NCBI GenBank assembly: GCA_036873755.1
Contig: JAVTVY010033707.1
Coordinates: forward strand, 62,001-126,000
DNA: 64,000 nt
Source: Hanleya hanleyi
Lineage: Eukaryota > Mollusca > Polyplacophora > Lepidopleurida > Hanleyidae
Direction of reading: 5' to 3'
In this document: positions 1 through 12,628 of the stretch, piece by piece
Layout of the letters: each line of letters begins with the position of its first letter
How positions within the stretch are numbered: position 1 is the first letter of the stretch
Notes under the pieces: model-generated
Seen by the model: only the letters and a program-made list of their open reading frames with translations
Told to the model about the DNA's origin: nothing
Databases searched by the model: none
Position numbers and translations under genes: made by a program

Positions 1-65
1 GGGGCACTGTATTTACCCGTCCAACAATTTAAGAGGTAGAAAAAACCTGTCCGAAAATAACGAAC

Positions 66-141
66 TAGCACCGACGGGGATCGAACCCGCCATTCTTTGC
101 TCCATAGTCAGGCATCTTACCCCTGAGCCACGGAAGCAGCT
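66..141 (-). tRNA. tRNA-like relic (possible tRNA-derived SINE head)
   Basis: Read on the minus strand, this stretch has an A-box-like TGGCTCAGGGG and a perfect B-box-like GGTTCGATCC, spaced as in a tRNA gene. The T arm pairs (one wobble), but the acceptor stem has at least two mismatches and the anticodon stem one, with no uridine before a clear anticodon. I therefore read it as a decayed tRNA or the head of a tRNA-derived SINE rather than a working tRNA gene. Confidence 0.35.
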
Positions 142-169
142 GAAAGCAACCGTTGGATTTTTTTTAATA

Positions 170-234
170 TACCTAACACAAACCTAACCCTAACCCTAAC
201 CCCAAAACCCTAAACCTAACCCTAACCCGTAACC
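170..234. repeat. Interstitial telomere-like repeats
   Basis: Imperfect runs of CCTAAC/CCCTAA units, the complement of the animal telomere repeat TTAGGG. The units are degenerate and are followed by ordinary sequence, so this is an interstitial tract, not a chromosome end. Confidence 0.7.
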
Positions 235-299
235 AGTAATACTGATTTAACACTAATTAGCGCAAATTTGCATCCTAATTAGACGTAATCATGCTTAAG

Positions 300-375
300 A
301 GCATTAGTCACGTGATTTCATGGTCTTCAGTCACGTGATTTGGCCTTCAGTCACGTGATTTCATGGCCTAGGCTA
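300..375. repeat. Short tandem repeat with E-box (CACGTG) cores
   Basis: Three copies of a ~26-bp unit centred on AGTCACGTGATTT. CACGTG is a classic E-box core, but no gene follows, so no regulatory role can be claimed. Confidence 0.55.
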
Positions 376-3300
376 CTTGATTTTGGGCCATGGGAACTAT
401 CCTTAACCGACCTAATTTATCACGCGGACGTCAGCGACAGAACTTGAATGGCTTGATTTTGCTACGGCGTAAGGTCACAATTCCGTGGCAAATGTTTATT
501 TTTTAAATGAACAACCGATTATCTCTTTACGAAACATCAGATCTTCAAAGCCTAATAAATAAGCTTGTTATAGATGGACACGTTATACAGCTTTTTCTTG
601 CCGTAGAACTAAATTTTATGAAATTTCTGCACTGATGTGAAGTGCCATTTTCGCGAAAAAGAGGTCTGACCGCACTCTGCAAACATTTGCGTGCGGGAAG
701 TGCAGACGACACTCGGGCGTTTTCGCCGAATATTCTATCAGTCGGAATGGAATCGGAAGGGAATTCATCCTTGAATTTATTAGCATATTATCCTTTTTTT
801 TGTTTCAAATCTATAGCAAATATTTTTAGATTAAATTTCGATACTGTTCTAATTTTAGCTATTACCCACACTGCCTCAAATCCAATATGGCAGCCCCCGC
901 AAAATACGCCCACGCAAACGATGAAATCTGAACATGATAGACTTCAGTGATTGTCTGTCTTTACATGGATTTACACTGGGTTTGTGATTAAGTTCTGTAT
1001 CTGTATTTTGTCTCACGTAATGCATGTATGTTACCTATTTAACGAACTCCGTTAGGGACCGCTTCGCGGTCCCGAACTTCGTTCGTTAATAGCAATCTTT
1101 CCCCAGAACTCAACAACTGGGCTAATTTCCGCCAATACAGAAATAGACCAATGCGAGATGATGCCCTGTCATATATGGTGGTTAACATCTGATAGTAGTA
1201 AGCCCCACTCCCCAGGGATCCTGGACCTTGGGAGTGTTAAGTGTAACAGGAATACAGAATAAAAAAAAAGAGATTGGTTCCGCCGAAAATTAATTTTGCG
1301 CATGATAAGATAAGATTCTTTATTATGTACTGAGCATCCCATTTGAAACAGAGTACAAAACACAAAAAAGTAGAACAAATAAGAAAGTAAACAAACAGGT
1401 CTGACGTTTCCGTTTCCGCTCCCATAAATCCACTAAGCCAGAGGTCAGTTTTCGCAGCTAAAGTGAGTTCTTGGCTAGATTAAGTCAAACCGCTTGCTCC
1501 ACGTGCGATTAGCAGTTTTAGAAGAATGATCTCATTCTGGCTGAGAAATCTACCAGTTTATCGCATATTTTCATGGTATGTTTATGAAGAAAAAGACAAA
1601 TATATACCACTATAATTTTGTCAGTATCTGTTAGTTTGGCATTTATTTATTTCTTTTCTTTTCACACTCGAGTTGTCGGGAAAATGACCCGGGAACCGAA
1701 AAATGACTACTGCATACTGATTTTTTTTTCTGTCACAATTATGCGTTTACATCCGCCAAATAATACATTCGTATATATGGGTATAGCAATGGCAAATGAA
1801 TAAATTTACTACCCAATCACAGGCCCTAAAATTTGAAAAGTTTACTTAACCTGAAAATACGTTATGTGAATTGACCCTAAGGCTAGGTAACCTATAGTTT
1901 GTTCTCCCATTTCTGAACTGCATATGCAAATAGGTTACGCAGATAGGTTATGCCAAATGAGTTTTGTTGTGGCTAGGCATTGGTTTTTGACTGGAGTTCA
2001 TTCCATAAAGCTTGCTGTTGCTATCTACGCCAACATTTTGATTTTGTATGTAATAATAATCTCGTTCCCATAGCCGGCCCTAATCTAGCCCCTCTCAAAA
2101 AAAAAAAAAAAAAAAAAATCATTACCCGGTGACCAATTTTCGTCATTACCACGTGTTGCGTAAAGAGTCCAATTTTGTGTGACTGGCAGACTTATATCAT
2201 TGGAATTGTGACCTCTATTTCTGAAACATGAGCAGTGTGACTAACGTCACAGGACCTACGAATTACAGTAGGCATTAGGACTCGAACGCGAACTGAACTC
2301 TTGAAAATCCCCACCCCCAGTTGAAATCCTGCCTATATTAAGATGGGCACCGCCCAAGTCAGAATCGCCACTGATTTTCATCAAAAATCACCAGAAATTT
2401 CCATCAAAAATAGGTCAGCTCAGAACTTGTTGGTAACAGTCTCCTAATGCGCCTTCATTCCAAAATAAATAACGATCACCGATTTAATTTTACATTTTTT
2501 TTTTAAAGGAAACAGATTGAATAATATAGGTTCACTAGATTTCAAGCTTTACGTGTGAAAATACATCTACATCTCTTTAGTGGTTTTTAGTGCCCTTGTC
2601 CAGGATCAAAACAACTTTTTAAATCACATTATTTTCCCAACAATACACCAAATTTTTATATATAGTACTATAGTATAGAAAGGTAGCATTTATGTAGTTT
2701 ACGGTAATTCAACTCGAGACCAACACCTTCTATGCACAAGATAATAATGATTCTATGTGATTCTCCTGAGCATAACCGGTACAAAGACGAATAAATAGCG
2801 TCTCTACATCACGTTGTTATCTAGATATATGAGACAACACATTTTGGGTATCGGCAATCTGATGAATGTACTATTCCGGTTTCCTTGTTTCACATTATAT
2901 TCTATGGCAGTTGATCGGTGATTTTCTTTATGATAAACGTTAAACCACCTCAGCTTCGTTGTGCAAACAGCGCTGAATTTTTGAGGGTATATGCAGTAGG
3001 GTATTTTTAGCCGGAGAGTAACTGATAGGCCTAGTCATTAAATGCGATAAAACGCTGGAGCAAAACGGACCACAGTTTTCTTGGCAATGATGACATGTTT
3101 GGATGTGAAACAGGATACACGTTACAGGCTACAGCTTACATATATATAACAATATACTGAAGTGTTAATTATAAATCTAATTTTAATCAGAATTATTTCA
3201 GATCAGAACTTGCTGGTAACAATGCCCTAATGCACGTTCATGCCAAAAATCAAGGTTCTAATGTCAACGGTTCTCCTTATTTTGCCGACGAAAGGATTCG

Positions 3301-6300
3301 GATGGACTGACTGACTCACTCATTACCGGACAATTTGCGATCTGTAGCCTACTTCGTAGGAATATTATCTCACATTACATTCCCATATACACGTTTTAAT
3401 TTAATCTTAAAACTGTAGAACGCAACGTTTCTCTGCCATTCACTCTCGTTTTCGGCTCTCGGCATCACGCAGGTTCGGGGCCGTATTGCGTTTTGGTGAG
3501 GGCCCCATAGCCAGGACACACATTGCAGTCAGGTAAATGAAAGTTGAGAGATTTTACCCTGTTCATATAATCTCACAGAGCAACTGGGCTGTATATTATC
3601 TAAGTATCCGAGAGTGTATCAAAACGCACATGGGTTTCGCATTCAATTATCTCCCCTTGACTGGGGCTCTTGTGTGTGAAGTTAACATCGAAACTCTGGT
3701 CAGCAGGTTAGGGGAATCCCGCTCTCTAAATGGAGGTAAAAGGGATCGTTTTCGCTCAATAAATCAGTTCACATAATGAATTCAGCAAAATCCCCTTGAG
3801 GCGCATACAGACATATCTATCCGCAGTAAATGGTAGTAAAAAAGTAAATCGTCATCTGTCTAATTTGCATAATAATAGGCCAAACATCCTTCGCGCTATT
3901 TAAACAACATTGGCTGGTTCTTCACATGGCAAATTAATTTTATGACATGAAACAATAGATAAATCAATGCGCCTGAAGTTTTAATGCATTGGTTCAGAAG
4001 GAATCAAAAGTTATTGAGCAAAAACGACCTTTTTACCTCCATTTTAGAGAGCGGGATCGCCGTAACTTGGTCGGTACAGCCCACGCTTCGATCGGAAATG
4101 ATTTTCAGGTTACAACAGGAATTTATTAAAATTATATCATTGAACGAATAATCGGCTATGCGTCTTTCGTTTTGCGTAATCGCCAGGCGAACTGAACGAC
4201 CGTTCTCCCCAAATTTTAAGGCCTGAAAGCATATAGTACCATAACAACCCTCACCGTACATTGCCATACTCCTCAACCTGGCTATTTTAAATCTATACCC
4301 AAATATCTACTATGTCACAAGATAAGCGCATGAATAGTCCAGACAATGATTCCATTCCCATAAACACACTATTACATATATTTGATGAGGGCAAACGTAA
4401 CGCTAAAGTTCCTTTTCAAAGGGTGAAAACGAACTATTTCTTGGTGCTCAGGGACACAAGTTGTGACAAAATTATAGACGCATACCATCATTGGGAGCCT
4501 CATTTATAACCTGAGACCATTCAGCATATAGACTATAATGGCGTCTGCTATGCAGAACCCAAATAATAATAATAAATAAATGAATAAAATAAAAAAAACC
4601 CACACAACCAAGTGTTCCTTGACAAGTGAGACCAAATTTCCTTTGTTATAAGCCTGTATTATTATGACGTTAAGCGATATAATACTTGAATGTTTTTAAA
4701 ACCTGTTGATGATATGTGATTTTTTTTTAATACTAATGTAACTCCCTCTTTACCGGCCTTTTTAACAGTTTCAGGCTGCATGGTATCAACACTGTCATCA
4801 ACATGAATGAAGCGAAGATATACTTATCATCAGTCACCTACGCTGTTTCAAAGACCATACTCCAAGCTTTCGGACAAGATATAATATGATGGAAATATTC
4901 GTCTAGAAATTCCTCAGTTTTGTATGCCAATGCAACCATTGAAATATATATCGTACCGATACGGTACAAAGAGGGTTAATAAGCTTACACTTTTATGTTT
5001 TAACCATTTGTTTACCGCTATAAGAAATGAGTGGAGTACGCGGAAATCCTTCGTGGACCAAATCACAAATGGGGTACCGGTACCTAGAAAAAATATGTGA
5101 TTTTTAGTGGGAGCAAGTGGTTACCATAGCAACTCAGTTGTTGGAACTAAAAAGTTCTGACGGTCATGCTTTTTCTGTGAATCCATAACAAAATAGACAT
5201 GAATAATGTAATAAAACACGTTATTTCGATATATAACATCAAGGATTTGCCCGCAGAACCATCTCTTCAACAAAGAAATAATTGAGTTGGAAATGATTGA
5301 AACAGCTGAAATTGTCCAGAAAGTGCTCATTCATGCAAATTTGCCATTACAGTATTCCAAGAGCATACGTTTTCAGTTATCTTCCTCTGAAAGTAAGTTG
5401 AATATCAACAACGATCACAGAGAAATTTGGTGAACTACATATTTGCGATGAATATTTAGCTATCATAGCATTGAACAGCCAGACACTTGGAAATCTTGAT
5501 AAAATCAGATGAAAGTAGCACAATAATCCATACGGTGTTTGTGTCAACCCAGTGGAATTCGAACATACATACACGTGGATATAAGGTGCCATCGGGACTT
5601 TTAGTCCCATTCGAAAAGTCTGATATTACCCAACTGGACTAAAATGTCCCAAAATTAATTAACCTAATTTCCAGTGGAGGGGATTCAACGTCGTTTTCAA
5701 CCTTTTTCAGTCATATCACGACGGTGCCTACATGTGCCAGAACACGAGAGTGTCCACAATTCATATTATCCTGGACACTGATCAGCCCAGCCAGTACAGC
5801 TCCCGGTCACCCACACAAGTATTGACCGAGCTCAATGTTGCTTAACTTCGGTGATGTGCCTAATTTCGATAGGAAACTGGGATGTTTTCCCAAAAATGAA
5901 ACTAGCATTATGTTCTTGATGTTAAAAATCATTCATAAAAAAATTCCCAGTTAGATTGATTAAAAACTCTCTCAAACTAGAGTTCAACACTGTTCTTCTG
6001 AAATTCACTATGTTTTGCTGAAAGGGTTACCCGCGTGTCTGATGACGTCACCGGTGGTTGTTGGTCACAGGTCGCTAATTTTCTCCATATAAAACTCCAG
6101 TACTGTTGTTTCGTGTACAGGGGTCCAATTACATGATGTATCGGTATTCGAGACGGAGTTGACAACGTTTGGGAATTTTATACATTGGAAATCCTTAAAT
6201 ATGTGTGGGAACTGCAAAATGTGTATTGTTGTTTTATTCAGCACCCTTACCCTGATGTATTACTAGAAACTAGTGAGTAATTTCTTCAATATGATCACTA

Positions 6301-6780
6301 TTTATTGAGGTTGTGCTTAGATAATTTGTAGATTTGACTATTTTTGGGACGGTCGATGTCCGAGTCTAGCATCGCCGTGCGTAGATCATTTGAAGGGAGG
6401 GAGGGGTTGTTGACTGGAAGTTAAATAATTATCGAGTTATGGGACAGCACATTTTGGACGACTATGCATGGGGCGTTGAGGTCGTGAAGAAAAGGAGCTT
6501 TTTACCTTTACGACCTCGATCCCCCCAATCAACATAATTAACTAAATTAACAACGGTAACGAGCCTCTGTGACCAGGATTGGCATTTGCATTTCTGTTGC
6601 GTTGGTCCACAGATGGCACCACCAGGTTGGACAGCAATCTCTTACCATCCAGATGGCTGTCAGATTGAATGTCATGTACAAAATATTGATTTGCTGACAG
6701 AATAGAAATATGGAACCATATCCCGTAGCGTTGATATACCGTATGTATAATACACAGGTCAGGAAATGGAATGGAAACGA
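376..6780. other. Gene-free stretch
   Basis: No reading frame here looks like a protein: all are short, composition-driven and without a recognisable motif. Visible items are a hairpin at about 1040-1088 (arms around GGGACCGC/GCGGTCCC), a poly-A run near 2098-2118, and ordinary AT-rich DNA. Unrecognised introns or non-coding RNA cannot be excluded. Confidence 0.5.
1040..1088. repeat. Short palindromic hairpin
   Basis: The arms TTAACGAA...GGGACCGC and GCGGTCCC...TTCGTTAA pair around a TTC-containing loop. It may be the core of a small palindromic repeat, and nothing links it to a gene. Confidence 0.55.
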
Positions 6781-6784
6781 CAGT

Positions 6785-8230
6785 ATTTCTGGTCACGTGA
6801 CTTCCGGTTCAAGGTCACTTCCAGTCAAGTCACTTTCGGTGCGAGATCACTTCCGGTCAAGTGATTGGTGGGATGAATGTAAAAAAAGATTTTCCGGGAA
6901 AAAATGACTTTACAATCAAAAATGCGGAAAGCCCCAGTCAAGTGGGTCTAGGTTCTTCCTACCTGATTCATATGAGTCGTGTAGGTTCTCTTCTTTGAGA
7001 CCTCAGTGTGTAGACTACGACTACGACTGGTGCGGTTGTATTTGAGCGATTTAGGAATCATTCGTGATCTTGTCTTGAAGCTCTCGTAGTGTAGACTACG
7101 ATCAGAGTGGTCTGGAAGTGATGTCATGGTGTGCAGAGCTTCAAGACGAGACCCTGCCATATTTGAATCCCGAATGGCCCTTATCTCACCTAAACACGCC
7201 TCTTCATAGCCCTAAACTGCCCTTCTTCGCAGTCGAGGTGTAATAGAGAAAGTGGGCGTTTTAGGGGAGCGTTCGGGTGATCATAGGGGCCATTCGTGGC
7301 ACAATGGGCCGTCCTGGGTGTCATATTGAACCTCTCCGCATGTTAGGTCTGGGGTGGTTTTGATCGGAAGAAACGTTATGTGGCGCATGCTCAGTTGAAG
7401 AGTAGCGAACGGTGGCAATTTAGGGATGTGCAAAGGTGTTCGGGGCGATTGAGGGACCATTCGGTGTCAAAATATGGCGTGCAGGGTCTCGCCTTGAAGC
7501 TCTTGTTATACAGAGTCATACAGTGTCCTGGCCATGGTATGACTGTGATGTCATGATGCACATGCGCAGTCGAGTTGTAGAGAAATGCTATTTTCTGGTT
7601 ATTGGGTGATCCAGATGGCATCCTGGGTCCAAATGGGCCATGCAACTTGGGCAGCTCTCGTGGTGTTGACCAGGACTGGAGTGGTTTGAATGGAAATGAG
7701 CAGTCGAAGAGTAGTAGAGAAAGGGCATGTTCGGATGCGCAGGAGCCTGTTTGGGCGATTTAGTGACCTTTCTTGGTTCAAATGTGTCGTGCGTGGTGTC
7801 GTCTTAATTCTCTTTCTCTGTAGAATAAGACCGGGGATGTTATCAGGATCGTCGTGTTGGGTCTAGTGACGTCATTGTGCGCATGCATAGACGTCAGGGG
7901 CGGTGATAGGTGGTGATGCGTGAGCCATACTTAAACCAAATATGACGTCCATTTTGTACCTTTGAAGCTCTCGTTGTGTAGAATAGGACCGTAGGAAGCT
8001 GTCGTGGTGTAGACTACTATTGGAGTGGTTTTGGCCGGATTGATGTCATGGTGCGCATGTGCAGTCGGGGAGTAGTAGTGACCAGAATTGTTTGTTGCGA
8101 AGGGGAAGTATTTTTAGGTGATCTAGGGGCCATCCTTGGTCCAAATATAGCAGCGTCTCGTTATGAAGTTGTCGTAGTGTAGAATACGACTCTAGTTCGG
8201 TCCACGTGACTGTGATGTCACCCGGCACGT
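6785..8230. repeat. Tandem repeat block, GCGCATGCGC family (copy 1)
   Basis: A diverged array begins with repeats of ACTTCCGGTCAAGTGA (6790-6870). It continues with ~200-300-bp units containing 'GAAGCTCTCGT-GTGTAGA-TACGA', 'GTGCGCATGCGCAGTCGAG', 'AGTAGAGAAAG' and 'TTTAGGGGCCATTCGTGG'. The same unit order recurs at 9.7-9.95 kb and 53.4-54.5 kb. No protein is encoded. Confidence 0.6.
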
Positions 8231-8684
8231 CATTCGTAACAGAGAATGCGCAGAGTCGTTCAGGTTTACACTTGATATATCTTGATAAAAGCCTACATAC
8301 GCTCCTATACACTTAATCGCAGGGATAAGTGGTCGTATGTGGCCCATGAATTGCATGTTAATTATTGGAACCACCGTCGTTACGCCCTCAACCCCCGCCG
8401 TAACTCATCCAACCTCCATTCGTGCTGGTCCATTCCTAAGCATCTTCGGGCTGTCCAGAATACTGTATCGGCAACATATCCCGGAACAGCTGTTTTCGCA
8501 TTTTGATCGCATTTTTCAGAGCCTCTGTTGGCGGTAACCCCTTACCCATAAATCGCCATGGCTGCAATTTTGATACTAGTATGGGAACGTTACTGACTAT
8601 ACGCCTGCTGTAAGGAGGTTAGTCTTCTTTTTCGCCGTTTGTTTGTCAAGCGTGCATGTCCATGGATTACATATTGGTGACGTT

Positions 8685-8947
8685 TCAACTGACTGTAGTC
8701 TGCAGCGATGTCCACAAACCCCACATTGATGCCGGGGTATCCAGGCGTTTAAATATATCCCCGCAGATTCTGTCGATACACCGGGTAGTAGCTTGTTGGA
8801 CGGTAGACTCGTGGTGGTGTATATTATCCACCCGATTAAACGACTCCCCACAGATCGTGCAGGTATACAGAGCGACAACACCGTGACTGGGAGAATCATG
8901 ACATCGTATGTCGTGCAGACGAATAGGTAGGTCGAACATGTGAACAT
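8685..8947 (-). pseudogene. Broken C2H2 zinc-finger protein fragment A
   Basis: The minus-strand frame contains a C2H2 finger (YTCTICGESF...HHHES) and a second degenerate finger (RCIDRICGDIFKRL). An ATG with MFTC lies at 8947, but the finger continues in another frame, so there is a frameshift close to the start. A TATA box (TATAAAAGGG on the minus strand, about 8996-9004) lies ~55 bp upstream, where a promoter would be expected. A related frame with the same layout lies at 10804-11040. The function is unknown, and DNA binding is only implied by the finger type. Confidence 0.5.
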
Positions 8948-8995
8948 CGTGGCGTATTAGTTGTAAGAGGGTCTGCCGATTCTGTCAGAATGATC

Positions 8996-9005
8996 CCTTT
9001 TATAG
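8996..9005 (-). promoter_or_regulatory. TATA box upstream of zinc-finger fragment A
   Basis: On the minus strand the sequence reads TATAAAAGGG, about 55 bp upstream of the ATG at 8947. The fragment at 10804-11040 has the same element at the same spacing. Confidence 0.4.
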
Positions 9006-9584
9006 CTCCCAGAGCGTGGATATGTGGATATGCAAATAGGCCATGTGCCAAAAGTGCTACAAATGTAACAAATGGTCCATCAACGCTAAGTCTAGGCTTT
9101 CATTGGCTACTAATACAATCCACACACAGATGACGTCGTGCACCAAATTATTCATCTGTCCATCAAACCTACACCTAGCTAGGCTTTCATTGGGTAATCA
9201 CTCCACCCTCAATCTACACACGGATAGCGCCGAGCAACGAAATAACTACCTGTCACTCAACACTACGTCTAGTCTGTCACTGGTTGCTCGCTCTACGATG
9301 ATGTCGTGCAACAAAGTATCCATCTCAACGACCATGATCTCGTCTTATACACTATTATACATATGCTTATGTTTGATAATGGATTTTTTAAATTATAATT
9401 TATGTTCACCAGGTTTGTATCCAGAATGCTTATATGTATATCTAGTGTGAGTGACAACAAGATTTGAACCACATCAACATCATGTCAAAGTGCATGACTC
9501 TCAGAATGCCATACGATATGACACCTCCAATCATTGTTTCACGTATGAGATAGGAGCCTTACTATTAATAAAATGGGATCTTCG

Positions 9585-9960
9585 GGGCAGATAACTCTTG
9601 TTTATCCATTTCGCGGCGGGTTAGCGGCGAGAGTTATCTCCCCTGATCCGGTGACATCACATCTGGGTCAAAGGTCACTTCCGGGTCAAACGGCACTTCA
9701 GGATCACCGTCCATAAATACCGTCCATCTGCGCATGCGCAGTGATAAAAGGGCATTTGGGATCGAGATGGACCAATATTGGTTCGAATGGGTAGTGTGAG
9801 GTGTCATATTGACGCAATCGCGGGGTAGCGTCCGACTGGACGGATGTGTAGTGGAAATACCGTCCATCTGCGCAAGCGCAGTAGGAAAAGGGCACTGGAA
9901 TGGACGTTTGGGGACTGTCCTTGCTTCTAATGTGACCGTTATCGTACCGTGTGGGGTAGA
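9585..9960. repeat. GCGCATGCGC-family repeats (copy 2) and AGATAACTC hairpin
   Basis: Two units repeat ACCGTCCATCTGCGCA-GCGCAGT followed by a GGGCA-TTGGG block, matching the repeat logic at 7-8.2 kb and 53.4-54.5 kb. Just before them, AGATAACTC and GAGTTATCT pair over ~25 bases. There are also several ACTTCCGGGTCAA motifs, as at 6.8 kb. Confidence 0.5.
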
Positions 9961-10803
9961 CTAATGTGACGTGATCAGTAGTAGAGAAAGCGTAGTTAAA
10001 GTCCAGTTGCTCCACAGAGAAAGCAGAAACCCAGTATATTTGCCCAATGACCATTGTGGAGAAGTGATACACTACCGCCTTAACGCCTTATCTTAATGCT
10101 TTAATGCCCTAGCATAAAGCCTTGGCGCCATGATGCAGACAGATGAGAGAAAGAAAGACTAACTCGTTCACAAGTTTTCTTATAGTTTCTTCTCCCCAAT
10201 GTTACATCATGCCCACGCTGGGGGAGCCGCGTTGGGTATGTTTACAATTCAAGTATGCTCTTGTCCAATCAGAAGCCACCATTTGGTGCTGCATCTGTAA
10301 TGTTCGCACTTGTCTGTTAGACGTATCCCTAATCGTAGTCGGGCAGGCCATGATCAGCATGTAGACATAGAGTATACACGACATGTTACGGTATCCATCA
10401 GTGCATGTCGTGAGTGAGTACGTTCAGCCGATGGGGCGACCGATCAGTTTAGCCACGAGAAAAGTAACATTGGTGATCCTCTCTATCGTTCACTTGGCGT
10501 CGGAGCGTTGATGCTGGGCCCATTCCAAGGGATGCAATTGGTGCACTTGAGCCAGAACCGTTTCCAGTGACGCACGATTGGTAGTGGTGAAAGGATGCTC
10601 CTACACGTTGTTGTTGGCACTTGAATAGAAATAGCGCAGTTGACACGTCATCTCATGTCATAAGATGTACCTAAAAGCGACATTTAATTTGAAGGCCGTA
10701 GTCACATCGTTGAAGATGGCTTCGACATAGCTGTGTAGATAGGCGAGGTCGATAACTACGAAATTGTAGATATCTTGAAACGTTTGCGAAGTTAGAGAGC
10801 AGT

Positions 10804-11040
10804 TCACAGTTTGAATAGAGCGAATTTGAAGCGGTGTCTACATTCCTTACATTCTTCCTTGGCCCCTGGCCCATGGAGTGCACGTCCATGGCGCTGTAAA
10901 TAATCCCGGCGCTGAAACGACTGTGTACATAACGTACAACTATACTGGGTGGTTCCGTCGTGCTTGGTAGACTCATGGTGGCGCAAGTCTTGTAGACGAG
11001 TGAATTATTTTATGCAGGTAGTATAAGCGAACATCTTGGT
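10804..11040 (-). pseudogene. Broken C2H2 zinc-finger protein fragment B
   Basis: On the minus strand an ATG at 11031 opens a short frame that hits a stop inside the first finger. The frame then continues through LRHHESTKH and a good C2H2 finger (YSCTLCTQSF...LQRHGRALH), ending in a cysteine-containing tail. The first finger appears to have lost one cysteine as well as gaining the stop. A TATA box lies at about 11074-11082. The arrangement mirrors fragment A at 8685-8947, so the two look like diverged copies of one gene. Loosely similar C2H2 fingers also occur in the E1 polymerase and the LTR-element protein of this window, but homology is not shown. Confidence 0.5.
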
Positions 11041-11072
11041 GGTTGATGAGTGTGCTGAAACGGTCACGCCCG

Positions 11073-11083
11073 CTCCCCTTTTA
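11073..11083 (-). promoter_or_regulatory. TATA box upstream of zinc-finger fragment B
   Basis: The minus strand reads CTATAAAAGGGG about 45 bp upstream of the ATG at 11031. Compare the same element in front of fragment A. Confidence 0.4.
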
Positions 11084-11339
11084 TAGTACGCTAGCTGGTG
11101 ATCTATTTTTAGCACCCTCCCGTCAAACTGGTCAAAACCAGTACAAACCGGCCTAAACACATTCTTATGCGCACACCATAACACAGTAATACCTGCCAAC
11201 GCCTAGCTTAACGCTTGAACGCCCTGGTGAATTAGCTCAGAAGCTCTGATGGGTCTAGATTTTAATCATCGAAATGCAGTGATGCCCGTCAATTAAACGC
11301 AACATTAAAATAATGGTGGAAATGATGCCGGTGTACTGA

Positions 11340-11745
11340 CAAGAAGTCGATGACGACCCTTCCGACGATGATGTAATTTCCGGCGATGATATCACTTCCG
11401 AGGTATTTAGAGACACTAAGTCAAAATTTCTACTTTCAGGGTCCAGGCGGCACCACCAGATGAGCAGACATGCGTCCGATGACTACTCTATCGGTGATGA
11501 CGTCACTTTCGGTGATGACGTCACTTTCATCAACGGCCAGGGGCCAAAAGACAAAGCATGTGCGTGTGATTGGATAATTGACAATGCGTTAAGGCGTTAC
11601 GTTAGGGCGTTAAGTCGTTATACTAGGCGGTAAGTCCTTAAGATAGGGCGTTGAGTCGTTAAGACTTTGAGACGGGTGTTAATGCGTTAAAATATGGCGT
11701 TAAGATAAAGCGTTAAGGTGGTGAGATGGGCGTTAAAGTGCCAAT
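11340..11745. repeat. GATGACGTCACTT repeats and GCGTTAAG degenerate array
   Basis: At 11490-11535 two copies of GGTGATGACGTCACTTTC carry the CRE palindrome TGACGTCA. At 11585-11740 a loose array of GCGTTAAG-like units follows. A shorter array with inverse polarity (CTTAACGCC) lies near 10078-10110. No coding potential. Confidence 0.5.
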
Positions 11746-12152
11746 AACACATCTTGGTACACCTAGACCATTTGTATCCATTCATTCTGAAGCTAAAGAG
11801 TAAAATGGACTCAGTGAACAAATATGAATAACTCCCAGGTCAGCCCTTCAACCAGGAATTTCTGGGTTATTCGGACGTGTGTCATTTCAATCTCGTCTCG
11901 CGAGACTCCCTTACTGGTCCCCATTTGGCACTTCCGAGCGGAAATCTATAAAGGCACTCGACACGGTCTCGTAATAGGCCTATAATGTATGATATACTGA
12001 CTCGACCCGCACTGGTAGGATTCGGCAGTTGACAGCCATGCTGAAACTGCTTTCAATCACAGTATCCAGCCAGCTTCGAGAGTTCCTTAAATCATGAAGG
12101 TCGGCCCAGGATGAAAAGCCAGGAAAAATACCTCAAAGTGGACGAGGTCTTT
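11746..12152. other. Gene-free stretch
   Basis: No convincing protein, RNA gene or repeat was recognised between the GCGTTAAG array and the fold-back element at 12153. Confidence 0.4.
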
Positions 12153-12628
12153 CGAGGGCAGAATCAGAGGAGTATTCAATTTATTTTAATCACTTATAAT
12201 GGGGGTGGGAGGAGGGATCCCAAGGACTATGTGAGCGGACACACATCCTTAAATGTGAGGTGTGCCACACGTCCTGCAGACAGTCACGGTTGACAGTTGT
12301 AAACTCCCTATACCATTAATGCGCGAGGTCAGATGACTTCCACGGAATCAGTCAAGCGGTCGCGATTGGCTGATTTATAGGAAAATCCTGTTAAGATGCC
12401 CCGACTATAAATCGGTTCCCTTCGTAGACATTCGCAACCGTTCGACCGATTCCGTCGAAGTCATCTGACCTCGAGCATTATTGCTGTTGAGATTTTACAG
12501 CTCTCAGCTCCGCCGGACGTGTGGCAAAGTTCACACCTTGAAGGTTGTGTGTCCGCTCGAATGGTCCTCGCCCCCCCCCCCCCCGTTCTAACTGATTAAA
12601 ATCAATACTCCCTTTGATTCTGCCCTCG
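12153..12628. mobile_element. Fold-back / MITE-like element (~476 bp)
   Basis: Long inverted arms begin CGAGGGCAGAATCA on the left and end TGATTCTGCCCTCG on the right. They also share GAGTATT-AATTTATTTTAATCA, GCGGACACACA-CCTT and GAGGTCAGATGACTTC-ACGGAATC, converging on a centre near 12390. It has no coding capacity, which fits a non-autonomous fold-back DNA element. A target duplication is not obvious. Confidence 0.65.

Noticed and set aside
170..234. Chromosome end suggested by telomere-like repeats
   Set aside because: The repeats are few and degenerate and continue into ordinary sequence on both sides.
3537..4509. Three short frames near 3.5-4.5 kb as host exons
   Set aside because: They have no recognisable domain and no consistent splice sites, and composition matches the surrounding non-coding DNA.
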